Assembly: GCA_947359465.1 (NCBI GenBank)
Contig: OX375872.1
Span: 78,473,100-78,537,099 of the forward strand
DNA length: 64,000 bases
DNA from: Metellina segmentata
Lineage: Eukaryota; Arthropoda; Arachnida; Araneae; Tetragnathidae
Reading direction: 5' to 3'
Part shown: piece after piece, positions 11,052 to 21,382 of the stretch
Position numbering within the stretch: position 1 is the stretch's first letter
Layout: every line of letters starts with the position of its first letter
Program-made: the position numbers and the translations under genes
The notes under the pieces: generated by a model
What the model saw: only the letters and a program-made list of their open reading frames with translations
Databases searched by the model: none
What the model was told of the DNA's origin: nothing

Positions 11052-11182
11052 CCGAGGTAGACAAGTTGGAAAAGTAGAAGATTAGCAACCTATGGCGGTG
11101 ATTTTGAATCCAACCCAAGACTGTTTTGTACCAAAGAATTCGTTGCACATTAAATCTGGCACAGTCCCAAATGTCTTCACGT
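11052..11182 (+). repeat. SINE-C head and body fragment (variant tRNA head)
   Basis: Reads 'agttggaaaagtagaagatt', then 'ttttgaatccaaccc', then 'gcacattaaatctgg' and 'atgtcttcacgttg'. The head differs from SINE-A but the 'ttaaatctg...tcctcacgttg' body is shared. Better heads are at 26390 and 39795. Confidence 0.5.
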
Positions 11183-11194
11183 TGTTGTGGTGTG

Positions 11195-11514
11195 GTAGTA
11201 ACAGTAATTTTACTTAACGTCATACTAGAACAACACAACGGGCTATTGACGACGGTCCAGGATCAGTCCCTTAAGGGAAAGATTCGAGGACAACACCTCG
11301 TAATTTTGAACCACGGTCAGATGACGAGACAACACCTGAGCTGGCACCCCATTCTCAAAACTTCCACACCAACCCAACGTGAGGACTTTCGGCCACGACA
11401 GATTTAAGGTACACCAGCCGCCTCTACACCATATGCTTACAAACATCCATGCCCTCACCCGGATTCGAACCAGGAACCTTCCGATCTGGAGGCTAACACC
11501 TTAACCACTATACC
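11195..11514 (-). mobile_element. SINE-A, full-length, with target duplication
   Basis: Same structure as 5242-5541. The B box is seen as GGATTCGAACC at 11461-11471 (complement strand). It is flanked by the 12-bp direct repeat TGTTGTGGTGTG at 11183-11194 and 11515-11526. Confidence 0.85.
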
Positions 11515-11544
11515 TGTTGTGGTGTGAAAATTTACAGAGTGGAC

Positions 11545-11728
11545 TGTCTGCTCAGGGGTGGCCTGGTCATCTGACAGTGGTTTAAAATTACGTGGTATAG
11601 TTCTTGGCTCTATGGATCTTCCCCTTTGGAATTAATCCCAGACCGTCGCATTGTGGGCTTGATCTCGGACCGTTATCAATAGCCCATTGTGTTGCACCAC
11701 TATAACGTTAATTGAAATCCCAACCTAT
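11545..11728 (+). repeat. SINE-A tail fragment
   Basis: Contains 'tggtcatctgacagtggtt', 'aaaattacgtgg' and 'caatagcccattgtgttgca', then 'acgttaatt', the SINE-A 3' half, with a small internal duplication of the 'gaccgt' block. It sits directly upstream of the gypsy element. Confidence 0.65.
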
Positions 11729-11743
11729 CCATACTCTCGCAAT

Positions 11744-12655
11744 TGTCAGGTGATAGTAACCGAAAAATCGGTTTTCTAAGAAAGCGTAGCCGTGATCTAT
11801 CGTCCGTGATGTAGCTGTGTATAACGTCACTAAAACGTTATTTATACTAACAGATGGTGTTGGTTTCCTAGAGAGCGTTGTTTATGAGCGTAACGAAAAT
11901 TGTCGGAGCCGCCATTTCGACGACCGTCGTCATAGCAGTCTCAAACAGTTGGGGAACGTTTTTTCTCTTGCAGCGGCAAGATTTCATTTACTGCGCCAAA
12001 CGATTCGAGAGGAGGGGGGCATAACAAACACACATTTATGACTGCCATTGATTAGTTCGTTTTTGTAAAATCGGGATCGTTAAACACAAAATAAAAATTT
12101 CAACGGATTTGAAATCTGCGGAAAATTTGACACCAGATCGATACCTTAAATGGGATTTTCTTTAAATAAATAATTAATTATTAAATAAATAATTGAATAA
12201 TCAAATGGTAAATAATGGAATAGTAAAACTGGTTTCGGTATCGATCTGGTGTAGAATTTTACGCTGATTTGAAATCCGTTGAAATTTTCACTCTATCTTC
12301 AACGATCCCGAAGTTAGAAACCTTGTACAAGAGAATAAAAAAAAACCACTTTGTTTTGTTTCTCGAATAAAATAAACCATGGTCGCCTAGTTATGCCCGC
12401 GGCATCATGACGCATCACGGCTGTTACATAACGGCTTCACTTTCTTAGGAAACCGAAGCTTCACCACAACCGTGGGAACGCTTCTTAAGTCAGTTGTAGT
12501 CCTGCCAGCGTTATGTAAATACGTTTTTTAATATGTAACTACTTGTGTATGATACTTCGTAATTGAACTTTAAATAAAAGTTATTTAATATGGAAATAAC
12601 TACTTGTTCTAAGTAAGAACAGCCCAGTGATCCTGAATATTGATCACACCTAACA
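11744..12655 (+). repeat. 5' LTR of gypsy element, interrupted
   Basis: Matches the 228-bp 3' LTR at 19291-19518 over its start (TGTCAGGTGA) and over its last ~190 bp, for example 'ttaagtcagttg', 'gtatgatacttcgtaattg' and 'ttctaagtaagaacagccc'. The ~700-bp difference in length is the palindromic MITE at 11767-12464. Confidence 0.92.
11767..12464. mobile_element. Long palindromic MITE, copy 2, inside the 5' LTR
   Basis: Colinear with 8727-9504 ('tgttggtttcctagagag', 'cagtctcaaacag(c/t)tgggg', 'gacaccagatcgatacc'). The right end retains TTTCTTAGGAAACCGAAGCTT; the left end is shorter (TCGGTTTTCTAAGAAAG). The 3' LTR lacks it, so it inserted after integration of the retrotransposon. Confidence 0.85.
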
Positions 12656-12672
12656 TGGTGTCAGATAATTCC
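12656..12672 (+). promoter_or_regulatory. Primer-binding site region
   Basis: TGGTGTCAGATAATTCC follows the 5' LTR directly. A TGG start abutting the LTR is the usual place and form of a tRNA primer-binding site. I cannot name the tRNA with confidence. Confidence 0.6.
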
Positions 12673-12775
12673 AGATGCAAGGAGATAGCGAATCCTAAAC
12701 ATCGACGCGAACTCTGAAACGTGGTAATTCCTATTCCTACGTACTGAAAGAGAGACACGGCCGGATAAAACGTAA

Positions 12776-13324
12776 ATTGCGATTCTCTTAAACCTCCTTG
12801 GGGATGAAGGCGTGGAAGTGTTCAACACATTCAAATTTGAAGAACCATCTAAACGTGATAAATACGACGACGTAATGGACAAATTTGAACAATACTGCAT
12901 GCCAAGACAGAATGTTGTGTTCGAGAGGTACAAGTTTTTTTCGTGCATTCAGCAGGAGGGCCAATGGATAGACAATTACGTGACGCAGCTAAAAACACTA
13001 GCCGCCACATGCGAATTTAAATACCAAAAAGAGGGCCTTATCCGGGAAAGGATCGTCCTTGGAATTCGAGACAACGGGCTTAAAGAACGCCTATTGCGAG
13101 AGCCCGGTGCTGACTGTCAATAGAGCCGGAGATATTGTTCGAGCCTCAGAAGCAAATCCAATCCATGAAGGAGACTGGAATAGCCTCGACTAGCAAGGAA
13201 AGCTATGTGCACGCTATAAAGGGCAAGAAAAATCCACAAAAGAACTGTTCCAAATTGTCGGAGTACGATTACAAAAAGTGCGGTCATCGACACAAGCCAT
13301 GGGAGTGCCCTGCTTTTGGTAAAA
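12776..13324 (+). pseudogene. gypsy gag (capsid part and first zinc knuckle)
   Basis: Encodes the retrotransposon Gag polyprotein that forms the intracellular particle. EVFNTFKFEEPSKRDKYDDV, ERYKFFSCIQQEGQWIDNYV and LIRERIVLGIRDNGLKERLL are the standard Retrotrans_gag signature. A frameshift after about 13110 leads to the nucleocapsid part, with KKCGHRHKPWECPAFGKI. This is a CCHC knuckle whose first Cys is replaced by Tyr. The upstream part (LLNLLGDEG) is in frame with the core, but a stop just before it shows a base has been lost. The frame then runs into the Tc1 insertion at 13327 and resumes at 14397. Confidence 0.85.
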
Positions 13325-13326
13325 TA

Positions 13327-14396
13327 CACTCATTACCATAAAAATTTGCGCACCAAGAAATAATTGTGGCATCGTAACGAAACAGGACATCAAGGTACAT
13401 GTCGGCCAGATATGCAAATGATTAGAAATACAGCATGATTGCGCATTGTGTAATGCCACTAGAGGGCGTTGAACTTCGTTCTCCTTGGAGTATAAAACAG
13501 GTAAGTAGAGCTTTTTTGAGTGTACTTAATCTTTTGCAAAGGAAACGCTGAGGTAAACATGTTGTTACGCCGCCATCGAAGACAATATGAACAGCTGTCA
13601 GAGTTCGACCCACCCACCGACGCCTCCGTTTGGAGTGGTGTCGGGCACGACGGGATTGGACCGCAACAGAATGGAACCAGGTCGTCTTCAACGACGAATC
13701 TAGATTCAATTTGAGCAGTGATGATAATCGTGTTCGTGTGTGGAGGCCCCGTAGTGAACGCCTCAATCCTGCCTTCGCTTTACAGCGACACACCGCTCCC
13801 ACAACTGGGGTGATGGTATGGGGTGCCATTGCTTACGATACACGGTCACCCCTAATATTGATCCATGGCACAATGACAGCCCAGCGGTACGTCCATGACA
13901 TCCATCAGTCACATGTGATGCCACTCATTGCAGGGCTCCCAGGAACCATTTTTCAACAAGACAATGCACGGCCACACACAGCAAGGATGTCACAAGACTG
14001 TCTTCGTTACATTACCACCTTTCCCTGGCCTGCTCGATCCCCAGATTTGTCACCAATCGAGCATATCTGAGATCATTTGGGACGGCAAGTTGGACACTCT
14101 ACGAGTTTGGTCGAACTAGAGGCGCGTTTACAGCAACTGTGGAACAAGATGTCTCAGGACATCATACGAAACTTGTATGCCTCAATGCCCGGTCCTATCG
14201 CATCGTGCATTCGCGCTAGAGGGGGTCCAACAGAGTACTAAAACTTCCGTTCATTTGTACTTTTTTCGGCAATAAATGATCCTTTTTCTTTGATTTTCTA
14301 ATCACTTACTTATATCAAAGTAGTACTTACATATGTAAAATTTCGTGTCATTTTGACGACTTTTTCTTGGTGCGCAAATTTTTATGGCAATGAGTG
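13327..14396 (+). mobile_element. Tc1-like transposon inserted in gypsy gag
   Basis: 1070 bp, with inverted ends CACTCATTACCATAAAAATT and, at the right, AAATTTTTATGGCAATGAGTG, flanked by TA at 13325-13326 and 14397-14398. Removing it restores the gag zinc-knuckle reading across the site (FGK-I-CSKY), so it is younger than the gypsy copy. Confidence 0.93.
13559..14241 (+). pseudogene. Tc1-like transposase, internally deleted
   Basis: A cut-and-paste transposase of the Tc1 DD34E group. The N-terminus is shortened: RRHRRQYEQLSEFDP is followed almost at once by the central part, so most of the paired-type DNA-binding domain is gone. The catalytic part keeps WNQVVFNDESRFNL (first Asp), GTIFQQDNARPHTAR (second Asp) and SPDLSPIEHI (Glu). 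Frameshifts near 13640 and 14065 separate the pieces, and the C-terminal end (CIRARGGPTEY) stops at 14239-14241. It cannot encode active enzyme. Confidence 0.88.
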
Positions 14397-14658
14397 TATG
14401 TTCGAAATATAAAGAAAAAAAACCACTTGCAATCGGGTGCCACCAATGAGCAAAGAATATCCATGAACTGGAACACTGTGAAACAAGTAAATTGAACGAT
14501 TTCATTGACTCTGTTCATCACAAGCAGATAGAAACGGTAAGTGAAAAATCGTGGTGTAAAAATGTATGTGAATGTAGCCATATATGATAAGAATATGGAC
14601 ATTAATTTTAAACTTGATACTGGCACAGAAGCTAATTACCATGGCATCACATTATTAC
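14397..14658 (+). pseudogene. gypsy gag end and protease start
   Basis: Directly after the Tc1 insertion the gypsy frame continues with a second, degenerate zinc knuckle (CSKY...IGCH), then AKNIHELEHCETSKLNDFID, typical of this family. After a frameshift near 14565 comes the retroviral-type aspartic protease, with the catalytic motif INFKLDTGTEAN at about 14600-14635. The protease is interrupted at 14659 and continues at 16473. Confidence 0.8.
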
Positions 14659-16467
14659 TGTAGCATGTTATCTATATAAATAAGAATGGAGTGTTTGTTT
14701 GTACATTCAATATTTTCGACCCATTTCAAGTTTTCTATCCGTTTTGGACCCTTCTGATGCCGAATCCGCCTTTTTCTCGTTTGGTGTCTGTCTGTCCGTC
14801 TGTCTGTCTGTCTGTCTGTTATGTTGTGCCCTATACACGTCCACGCGTTTTAAGATATTTTTATGAAAATTTGCATACAGTGAGTACTTATCTTCATTTA
14901 GTGAGTGGCATTGGTTGCGAAAGTCTGTCTGTCCGTCTTTCTGTTCTATGCTCGATTTTGTGTTTGTGTGTTTGTGTAGACATCACATGAATTGTGTTCC
15001 AGATATTTGATTGCATTGTATTTTAATTTATACATTATCTATTAGTTTATTGAATGCAATATTAAACATTTCTTTATTGTTATATTTAGTTGAGTTTCAT
15101 GCCAAAACACCTGAGTAAGTATACTTAAATCAACCATAATTTGGTAGTTTTGGAAAAATTGGAATGTCTATTGAATATTACGATTACTTCGATTGCTTTA
15201 CCAGTACTGCTGAAAAAGTAATTATTCTTCAAAATTTTTTTTTTTATGGAATTTCATTTCTGATACTTAATTTATTTCGAGTCTTATTTTTATTCTTTGC
15301 GCAATGCAAACGATTTCCGAATATTTGGGACAGACGATATTTTTCAATGAAACGAGAATGAACAAGATCGCGTGAGCAGTGATATTTTTTCTGGTTCTTT
15401 CGCTCTGAATTAATTTCACATTTCTAAATTTTGTACACTTTTAGTTGTAAGTTGTGGCAACTGTGCGAGATCAAGAGATAAAATTGAATCACAAATTAAT
15501 ATCTTTAGAACAATTTTTTGCGACATCAACCATACATCTTTTATTTTGTTTTACTTCGCTGTTTCCTGTTTTAAATATTTATTATTTTAATAAATGTGTT
15601 TTCCTTCTCATCACACGCAACAGCACCACAAAGTATTAGACTTAATAAGGTTAGGTAAGTGAGTATAAATTTTCAGTAAATTTTAAGTGTAGTTATGCCT
15701 TTATTTAAAGAATAATGCCGTTATTTAAAGAATAATAATGTTTAAAAATCCAAACTAGAACTTTTTCCAACATTAAAAAATTCGTTGTAATAATGACAGA
15801 AGAAGATTGCAAAATTTCACTATGTCGCATACCGGAGGCAAGAGTGCCACAAGTAAAAAAAATATTGTTTTGTTGACTATGAGTGTGAGAGCACTCGCCG
15901 TTAATCGTAATTTTAATTAATTGAGTTGAACATGAAAATAACTTAAGAAAGGGAATTCCAAATCTCCCTCAAAATCGTCTTTTATAGTAGTAACCTTAGT
16001 ATCACCTTTCTTCATTTTGTAGCTTTGTCATACAGCAATTGTGCGATGTACGTGAAATGTATTACATGAATGGATATGCATGGGTTGGATTTGTGTCCAA
16101 AGTAAGTTGTAGAAAATATAAAGTTGGCGAAAGGTGTTAAAATAAATTTTTATTCTACAAAAAACGTAAGTCATTATATATTTTGATTATCTCTTCAATC
16201 TAGAGTAAACCAATTCAAACCGAGTAAGGTCGGGTATTTTGCTAGTTCATAATAAGAACACAATAGTTCATAACACAAGTATTTCTTTTAACTTGTTTAA
16301 TTTATTATTTCTGGATTAGATAATGAATACGATTACATAGTCTAGAGTCAGCATGACTCAATAATCCACCGGCTCGTTGCCGCTTCTTTTACAAGACAAC
16401 ATTGACTAACGTTGCCACTTGCATACATATAAAAACATATATAAGATTACGATTACAATATGTCACA
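14659..16467 (-). mobile_element. Solo LTR in gypsy protease, split by a Helitron
   Basis: After removal of the Helitron, 234 bp remain (14659-14670 plus 16246-16467) with TG...CA termini (TGTAGCATG...TATGTCACA). They are flanked by the 5-bp duplication ATTAC at 14654-14658 and 16468-16472. Removing this unit and one copy of ATTAC joins the protease in one frame (EANYHGITLL to QWYIVKRVDPN). The minus strand carries an AATAATAAA-type poly(A) signal and a promoter-like TATATA, which suggests minus orientation. The LTR superfamily (copia or BEL-like) is not decided. No internal retroelement remains, so it is a recombined solo LTR. Confidence 0.75.
14671..16245 (+). mobile_element. Non-autonomous Helitron, copy 1
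   Basis: 1575 bp. It starts TCTATATAAATAAGAATGG, followed by GTGTTTGTTTGTACATTC and a CTGTCTGTCTGTC tract, the classic arthropod Helitron 5' style. It ends GGTCGGGTATTTTGCTAG with a short CCGA/TCGG stem before the CTAG. There is no inverted repeat and no duplication; the insertion lies between A (14670) and T (16246). A reverse copy is at 35736-37316. No Rep/helicase is encoded. Confidence 0.88.
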
Positions 16468-16472
16468 ATTAC

Positions 16473-17360
16473 AATGGTATATTGTAAAAAGAGTAGACCC
16501 TAATATCAAATTGAAGGCCACTGAAACGACACTAATGTCGTATGGCAATTTTAATATCAGGCCTAAAAGCACAATTGTTTTAAGTTGTTCAACAGATAAG
16601 TAAAAGGGTATTGCATTAGAGTTCTATGTGGTAGAAATCAAGTCTAAACCTATACTAGGGCTGAGAGCATGCTTAGATTTAAAACTCATTGAAAGAATTG
16701 ACCAACTTAAAATGGGAAACAAAGATGATCTTGTAAATAGGTACAGAGAGGTATTTAGTGGCATAGGAAAATTCCCAGATGAGTTATACAAAATAGTATT
16801 GAAGGATCAGGCTATACCTGTAATTCATCCCCCTAGACGTGTTCCTCAAGCATTAAAGGCTAGACTGAAATCCACTTTAAATAATCTAGAGAGGGATGGT
16901 ATACTTTCGTAGGTTAACAAGCCAGCTGATTGGGTACAGAGTTTGGTAATTGTAGAGACGCCCAATGGTAACCTAAGATTGTGTCTGGATCCCAGGGATC
17001 TAAACAAGGTAATAAAAAGGGAGCACTACTTAATTCCATCAGCAGAGGACATAATAAGTAGATTAGAAGGGAGAAAAATATTTTCTTTATTAGACCTAAA
17101 GGACGGCTTTTGGCATGTGCGCCTAGACGAAGCGAGCTCTGAGATTTGTACTTTTAATACACCATTTGGGAGGTACAAATTCAATAAAATGCCATTTGGA
17201 ATAGCATCTGCCCTAGAAATCTTCCAAAAATGAAAACAGAAACTGTCTAAATTCATACCTGACGTATCAACTGTTACTGCGCCCCTTAGAGAAATAACTA
17301 TGAATAAGGTTAAATTCACACCTAGGAGAAACAAGAAGAAGAGTGTTTTAAATAAATTAA
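16473..17360 (+). pseudogene. gypsy pol: protease end and truncated reverse transcriptase
   Basis: Starts with the second half of the protease (KRVDPNIKLKATETTL, then LEFYVVEIKSKPILGL). Next comes the RT linker (HPPRRVPQALKARLKSTLNN) and, after an in-frame TAG near 16912, the RT fingers and palm (PADWVQSLVIVE, LRLCLDPRDLNKVIKREHY, FSLLDLKDGFWHVRLDE, FNKMPFGIASALEIFQK). The D of LLDLKDGF is the first catalytic Asp. Directly after FQK comes a TGA, then KFIPDVSTVTAPLREIT from the connection region. The YxDD box and about 150 residues are therefore deleted. It is inactive. Confidence 0.9.
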
Positions 17361-17385
17361 AACACTGCAAACAAAAACTACAGTA

Positions 17386-17931
17386 TTGAAGGTATTTTCA
17401 GGCTCAGAGCAGGTGACAATACAGTGCGATAGCTCGAAGGATGGGTTGGGTGCATGCTTGATTCAAAAGGGTCAACCTGTTTCGTTTGCTTCTCGAAGTT
17501 TAACAGAGTGTGAAAAAAATTATACTCAAATAGAGAAGGAATTACTAGCCATAGTATTCTCATTTGAGAAATGCCATAACTTGGTATATGGTCGGAAAGT
17601 GATAATACAAAGTGACCATAGACCCCTCATGTCCATTGTAAACAAACCTATGCACAAAATATCATCTCGAATGCAAAGGATGTTACTGAAACTACTAAAG
17701 TATGAGTTTGAGGTAGTGCACGTGCCTGGAAGCCAAATGTACCTAAAGGACACTTTGTCAAGAGCATTCTCAATCCATGAACAGGTTGAGAATGATCCTA
17801 AAATGTTGAATATTGTTCGTAGTATTACAAAATACCTACCAATGAGTGCTGTTAAGGAAGCACAATTTCAAAAAGAAACTAAAGCCGACCCTGACCTAAG
17901 TCAAATTCTCAAATTCCTAGAAGAGGGATGA
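17386..17931 (+). CDS. gypsy pol RNase H domain (fragment of broken polyprotein)
   Basis: 181 residues are open. They contain the retroelement RNase H domain, which degrades RNA in the RNA-DNA hybrid during reverse transcription. Visible are VTIQCDSSKDGLGACLIQ (first Asp region), FASRSLTECEKNYTQIEKEL (catalytic Glu), IIQSDHRPLMSIV (Asp) and VVHVPGSQMYLKDTLSR. The frame ends in the linker before the integrase zinc-binding domain. It is the best preserved piece of this copy. As part of a broken polyprotein it has no start of its own; the ATG at its head is internal. Confidence 0.85.
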   Translation: MKVFSGSEQVTIQCDSSKDGLGACLIQKGQPVSFASRSLTECEKNYTQIEKELLAIVFSFEKCHNLVYGRKVIIQSDHRPLMSIVNKPMHKISSRMQRMLLKLLKYEFEVVHVPGSQMYLKDTLSRAFSIHEQVENDPKMLNIVRSITKYLPMSAVKEAQFQKETKADPDLSQILKFLEEG

Positions 17932-18960
17932 CCCCAATCACCAAAAGAAATGCGAGTAGTAGTATAAAAACATATGTTAAACTTGGAAATGAACTGCATA
18001 CCAACAACGACCTAGTGTTTCTGAATGATACAATTGTTGTCCCTTCTTCATTACGAAAAGACATGGTAATTTAATTCATAAGGCACATTTTGGGATAGAG
18101 AAATGCAAAAGGTAGGGCTAAGGAGCTATTATATTGGCCTAAAATGAATTCATATATAGAAAAACTGGTATCGCAATGTGAGATATGTGAGAAATTTAAG
18201 AGAGCAAACCCGAAAGAGCCTCAAAAGCCACATACAGTCCCCCATAGACCATTTGAGAAAGTGGGTGTAGATATCATGAGTTTTGACAATATAGACTACC
18301 TTGCCCTTATGGACTACTATTCGAAATGATTGGAGGTTTCTATGCTTAACAATAAGTCGGCCAATGAAGTCATAGATAAGCTCAAGGGTATCTTTCTAAA
18401 TTTGGGGTACCAGATAGAGTAATTTCAGATAATGTTCCTTTTAACAGCCATATTTACAAACAATTTGCCAATGAATGAAACTTTGACTATGTATACATCA
18501 GTCCTCACCCATCTCAAAGTAATGGGATGGTTGAAAGGGTTGTTGGGATTGCAAAGAGTCTGTTTCGAAAGGCGAGAGAGGGAAACAAAGATCACCATGT
18601 GGGTCTTATGGAATGCAGAAACACCCCCATATCAGGACTTGACTTATCTCCCTCCCAAATGATGTTCAATCGCAGGTCGAAAACAAAACTGCCAATAACG
18701 AACAAAATGCTAAATCCCGAACTATTTACTAACATTAGGGCAAATTTAGTATTAAGGCAAGAGAAACAAAAGTCATACTATGATAAAACAGCTCATGTAT
18801 AGCCAGAACTAAAGCCAGGGGAAAATGTAAGTCTAAGAAACTACAAAAATGGATCATGGTTACCAGCCCAAGTAGTAGCACAAGATTAATCAACTACTAG
18901 GTCATTCCTTGTTAATTCTAATGCGAAACAGAAAATATCTTAGAAAGTCACATTCCATTT
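17932..18960 (+). pseudogene. gypsy integrase, broken
   Basis: The integrase inserts retroelement cDNA into chromosomes. Seen are the HHCC zinc-binding part (HKAHFGIEKC..., then YWPKMNSYIEKLVSQCEICE), and the core: FEKVGVDIMSFDNIDYLALM (first Asp), an ISDN region near 18421-18430 in a shifted frame, then SNGMVERVVGIAKSLFRKAR (catalytic Glu) and LDLSPSQMMFNRRSKTKLP. A C-terminal GENVSLRNY/WLPAQVV piece follows. A TGA replaces the Trp after DYYSK, and frameshifts occur near 18100, 18390 and 18520. No chromodomain is evident. Confidence 0.85.
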
Positions 18961-19279
18961 GTAGAACAAACTAACCCCAATGGGAAGAGTACTAGTGACT
19001 CAAGCAATACAGGGGATACAAGGGCAAATAATAATACAAATTCCAGTCCCCAAAAAGACGTAAAGACATCAGGGAACACAACAACAAGAAGTGCTTGTGT
19101 AAATAAGAGACTTGCATACCTAAGAGACTATGAATGAAATACAGGCCTATTAAGACTATTAAAGACAACATATAACTAATAATTTTAAGGAACTCTTGTA
19201 ATGAAGTATATGATATGTAATATACTTTATGTAAATGTATATATGTTAATGAACTATGTAATATGTAATCAAGAATCTT

Positions 19280-19290
19280 AAAAGGGAGGA
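19280..19290 (+). promoter_or_regulatory. Polypurine tract
   Basis: AAAAGGGAGGA sits immediately before the 3' LTR, the expected plus-strand priming site. Confidence 0.8.
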
Positions 19291-19518
19291 TGTCAGGTGA
19301 CTGTAACCGAATAATCTGATTTGTAATCACAACCGTGGAAACGCTACTTAAGTCAGTTGTTGTCCTGCCAGCGTCATGTAAATACGTTCTTTAATATGTA
19401 ACCACGTGTGTATGATACTTCGTAATTGAACTTTAAATAAAAGTTATTTAATATGGAAATAACTACTTGTTCTAAGTAAGAACAGCCCAGTGATCCTAAA
19501 TATAGATCACACATAACA
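19291..19518 (+). repeat. 3' LTR of gypsy element (228 bp)
   Basis: TGTCAGGTGA...ACATAACA, uninterrupted. It contains AATAAAAG (about 19436) as a likely poly(A) signal. It defines the LTR length for the interrupted 5' copy. Confidence 0.93.
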
Positions 19519-19639
19519 GCAATAGCCAGAAGTTTTCTATCAGTATGACGTTAATTTACCACCTACTCATAGGCGCAAAGATTATGAAATCAAACACACC
19601 CTAAGGCATTTCTTTATACTATTTCGTTGGATAGACAGG

Positions 19640-19835
19640 TAGATAGTTCAATTAAAATCACAGTTGTTAAACAGAACGGGCTATTTGCGACTGTCAGGGA
19701 TCCCTACAGAAAGGAAAAATCCATGGGCATGGGACAACACCTCGTAATTTTGAACCACGGTCAAATGACGAGGTCAGCACCTAAGTTGTGTTTGGACTCT
19801 CCAAACCTTCTCATCACGTCAATGTGATTCACGTA
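19640..19835 (-). repeat. SINE-A fragment
   Basis: Diverged SINE-A tail ('acaacacctcgtaattttga', 'accacggtcaaatgacgagg') without a head. Confidence 0.6.
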
Positions 19836-20169
19836 GTGAAAATTTGAGGTTCAGTTGGTAATATTCAACTAACTCAGGGATCTAAATGTCCCTTTGGAGA
19901 AATTCAAAATGTGAGTTACCTTTCAAATAAAATTAAAAGTAAACTTTCATCTTCATTAAGATCAAATTTTTGAAGTAATGCTACAAATCATATTTTATGT
20001 TCCTAGCAACCTTCTTTCATCCATCTTTCCATCTTTTTCCTGTGAACGAGTCTTTGGAGGTAACTTCAATTTTTCTAATTTATAAGCTCTGAACTTTTTA
20101 TCAATTTCTAATATGTAAGTTCTGTCCTTTTTTCCCCCATCCCTTTCAATACTGAAATTCCAAAGAATG
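19836..20169. other. No gene recognised
   Basis: AT-rich spacer between a SINE piece and the composite repeat; nothing supportable. Confidence 0.4.
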
Positions 20170-20448
20170 AATTATAAATTGACTAGAGCAGAATTATCCG
20201 GCGTTGATTGGGTTGAATAAATTAAATGTTAATTGAAAAGTTATCAGACTAATCACTTTTCTTTCATAAAAGAATGTAATCATCCTTAAGCGTACGGAAA
20301 ATAATTTTTAACAACATTTTAATTTTTTCATAGCTTTTACAACTTACTTCGGATACAAATATATATTCATTAAATATATCCATCCATATTATCCGTTTTA
20401 TATTCATTGTATATCTGTTGTAAGACAAACTACAAGTTTTTTTCAAAG

Positions 20449-20520
20449 GTGATTACTACAGAAATCGATTTTGAGTTTTGGAATGATTATGAATATCCCC
20501 GTACGTTCATTTTCAGTTAA
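20449..20520 (+). pseudogene. Conserved short frame M1, copy 1
   Basis: Translates VITTEIDFEFWNDYEYPRTF then IFS and a stop, matching the open frame at 26061-26165 and the copy at 43885-43956. No ATG (GTG instead). Function unknown. Confidence 0.4.
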
Positions 20521-21121
20521 AATGACGAATTTTTGGCGAATATTCTTGCATTTAGTTATACATTTTCAGCCAAAAAAATTGCTGATGTCTAGTGATATAC
20601 AGAAAATAAGAAAGTATTCATTAAAATTTAACACCTAAATAATATATATTCAATATTTAAAATACTGGAACACATAAATACGAAAATAAACAAAATTCTG
20701 GTCAGTTTAAAATAAACAACACGCCTTATCATAAATTTTGTTTTGTATATTTTATTTATTCTTATGAAACAGAGAATTCTACTAATCATTACATATTCAC
20801 TCCAATATTTTAGGAAAGTTGGTCGAAATATACATACACGGACAAGAAATTACCAATGTGTGATATTTTTTTCAGGAAATAAATAAATCCTTAAAATCTA
20901 ACCCTTAAATAATATCTCTGCAATATGTAATATACCGGAACACATAAATGCAAATAGAAAAGAAATTCCAAACCTTCGAAAAATGCGGAATTCTGAAAAA
21001 AATATCTGCAAACATGTTGAATTTATACTTTCTGAATATATTCTGAAATAGAACAATTCGACAAAAATCTTTTACACAATATTGATAGACAATGATGAGT
21101 TATTTACAAAAAGAACACGTG

Positions 21122-21382
21122 TATCGCACCCCCGCAAGAAAAGTGACACAACTGAAAATTGCAGAATTTGAGAAACATCAACTTAAAGGATACTATAAAA
21201 CTTATATTGAAATAGTATACGCTTCTTTTAAATTTTAAGTAAGTATTTATGGTGGTAACTTCTATTATATTCTATAGAATAGCAATATAACATGCTGGGG
21301 CACCTCATACATATTTTTCAATGACATAGCATCAAAGTTATTATTTTTTAACTTGCGTCACTTTTCTTGCCGGGATGCGATA
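21122..21382. mobile_element. MITE 'TATCGCACC' within R2, copy 1
   Basis: The inverted ends ATCGCACCCCCGCAAGAAAA and TTTTCTTGCCGGGATGCGAT are bordered by TA on both sides, giving ~260 bp in total. The same unit is at 44420-44676, so it entered before R2 was duplicated. Confidence 0.7.

Larger units (their letters stand above)
11744..19518 (+). mobile_element. Ty3/gypsy LTR retrotransposon with nested insertions
   Basis: Both LTRs begin TGTCAGGTGA and end TAACA. The 5-bp direct repeat GCAAT lies immediately outside (11739-11743 and 19519-19523), so both ends are exact. Internal order is gag with zinc knuckles, aspartic protease, reverse transcriptase, RNase H, integrase, then a purine tract and the 3' LTR; there is no env. 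The family resembles arthropod elements often annotated K02A2.6-like. Three separate insertions interrupt it (in the LTR, the gag zinc-knuckle region and the protease), the protease one containing a further Helitron, and much of the RT is deleted. It is non-functional. Confidence 0.93.

Noticed and set aside
12661..12948. A 95-codon minus-strand frame
   Set aside because: Antisense shadow of the gypsy gag region, which has clear family motifs on the plus strand.
13422..13829. A 135-codon minus-strand frame
   Set aside because: Antisense shadow of the Tc1 transposase remnant in 13559-14241.
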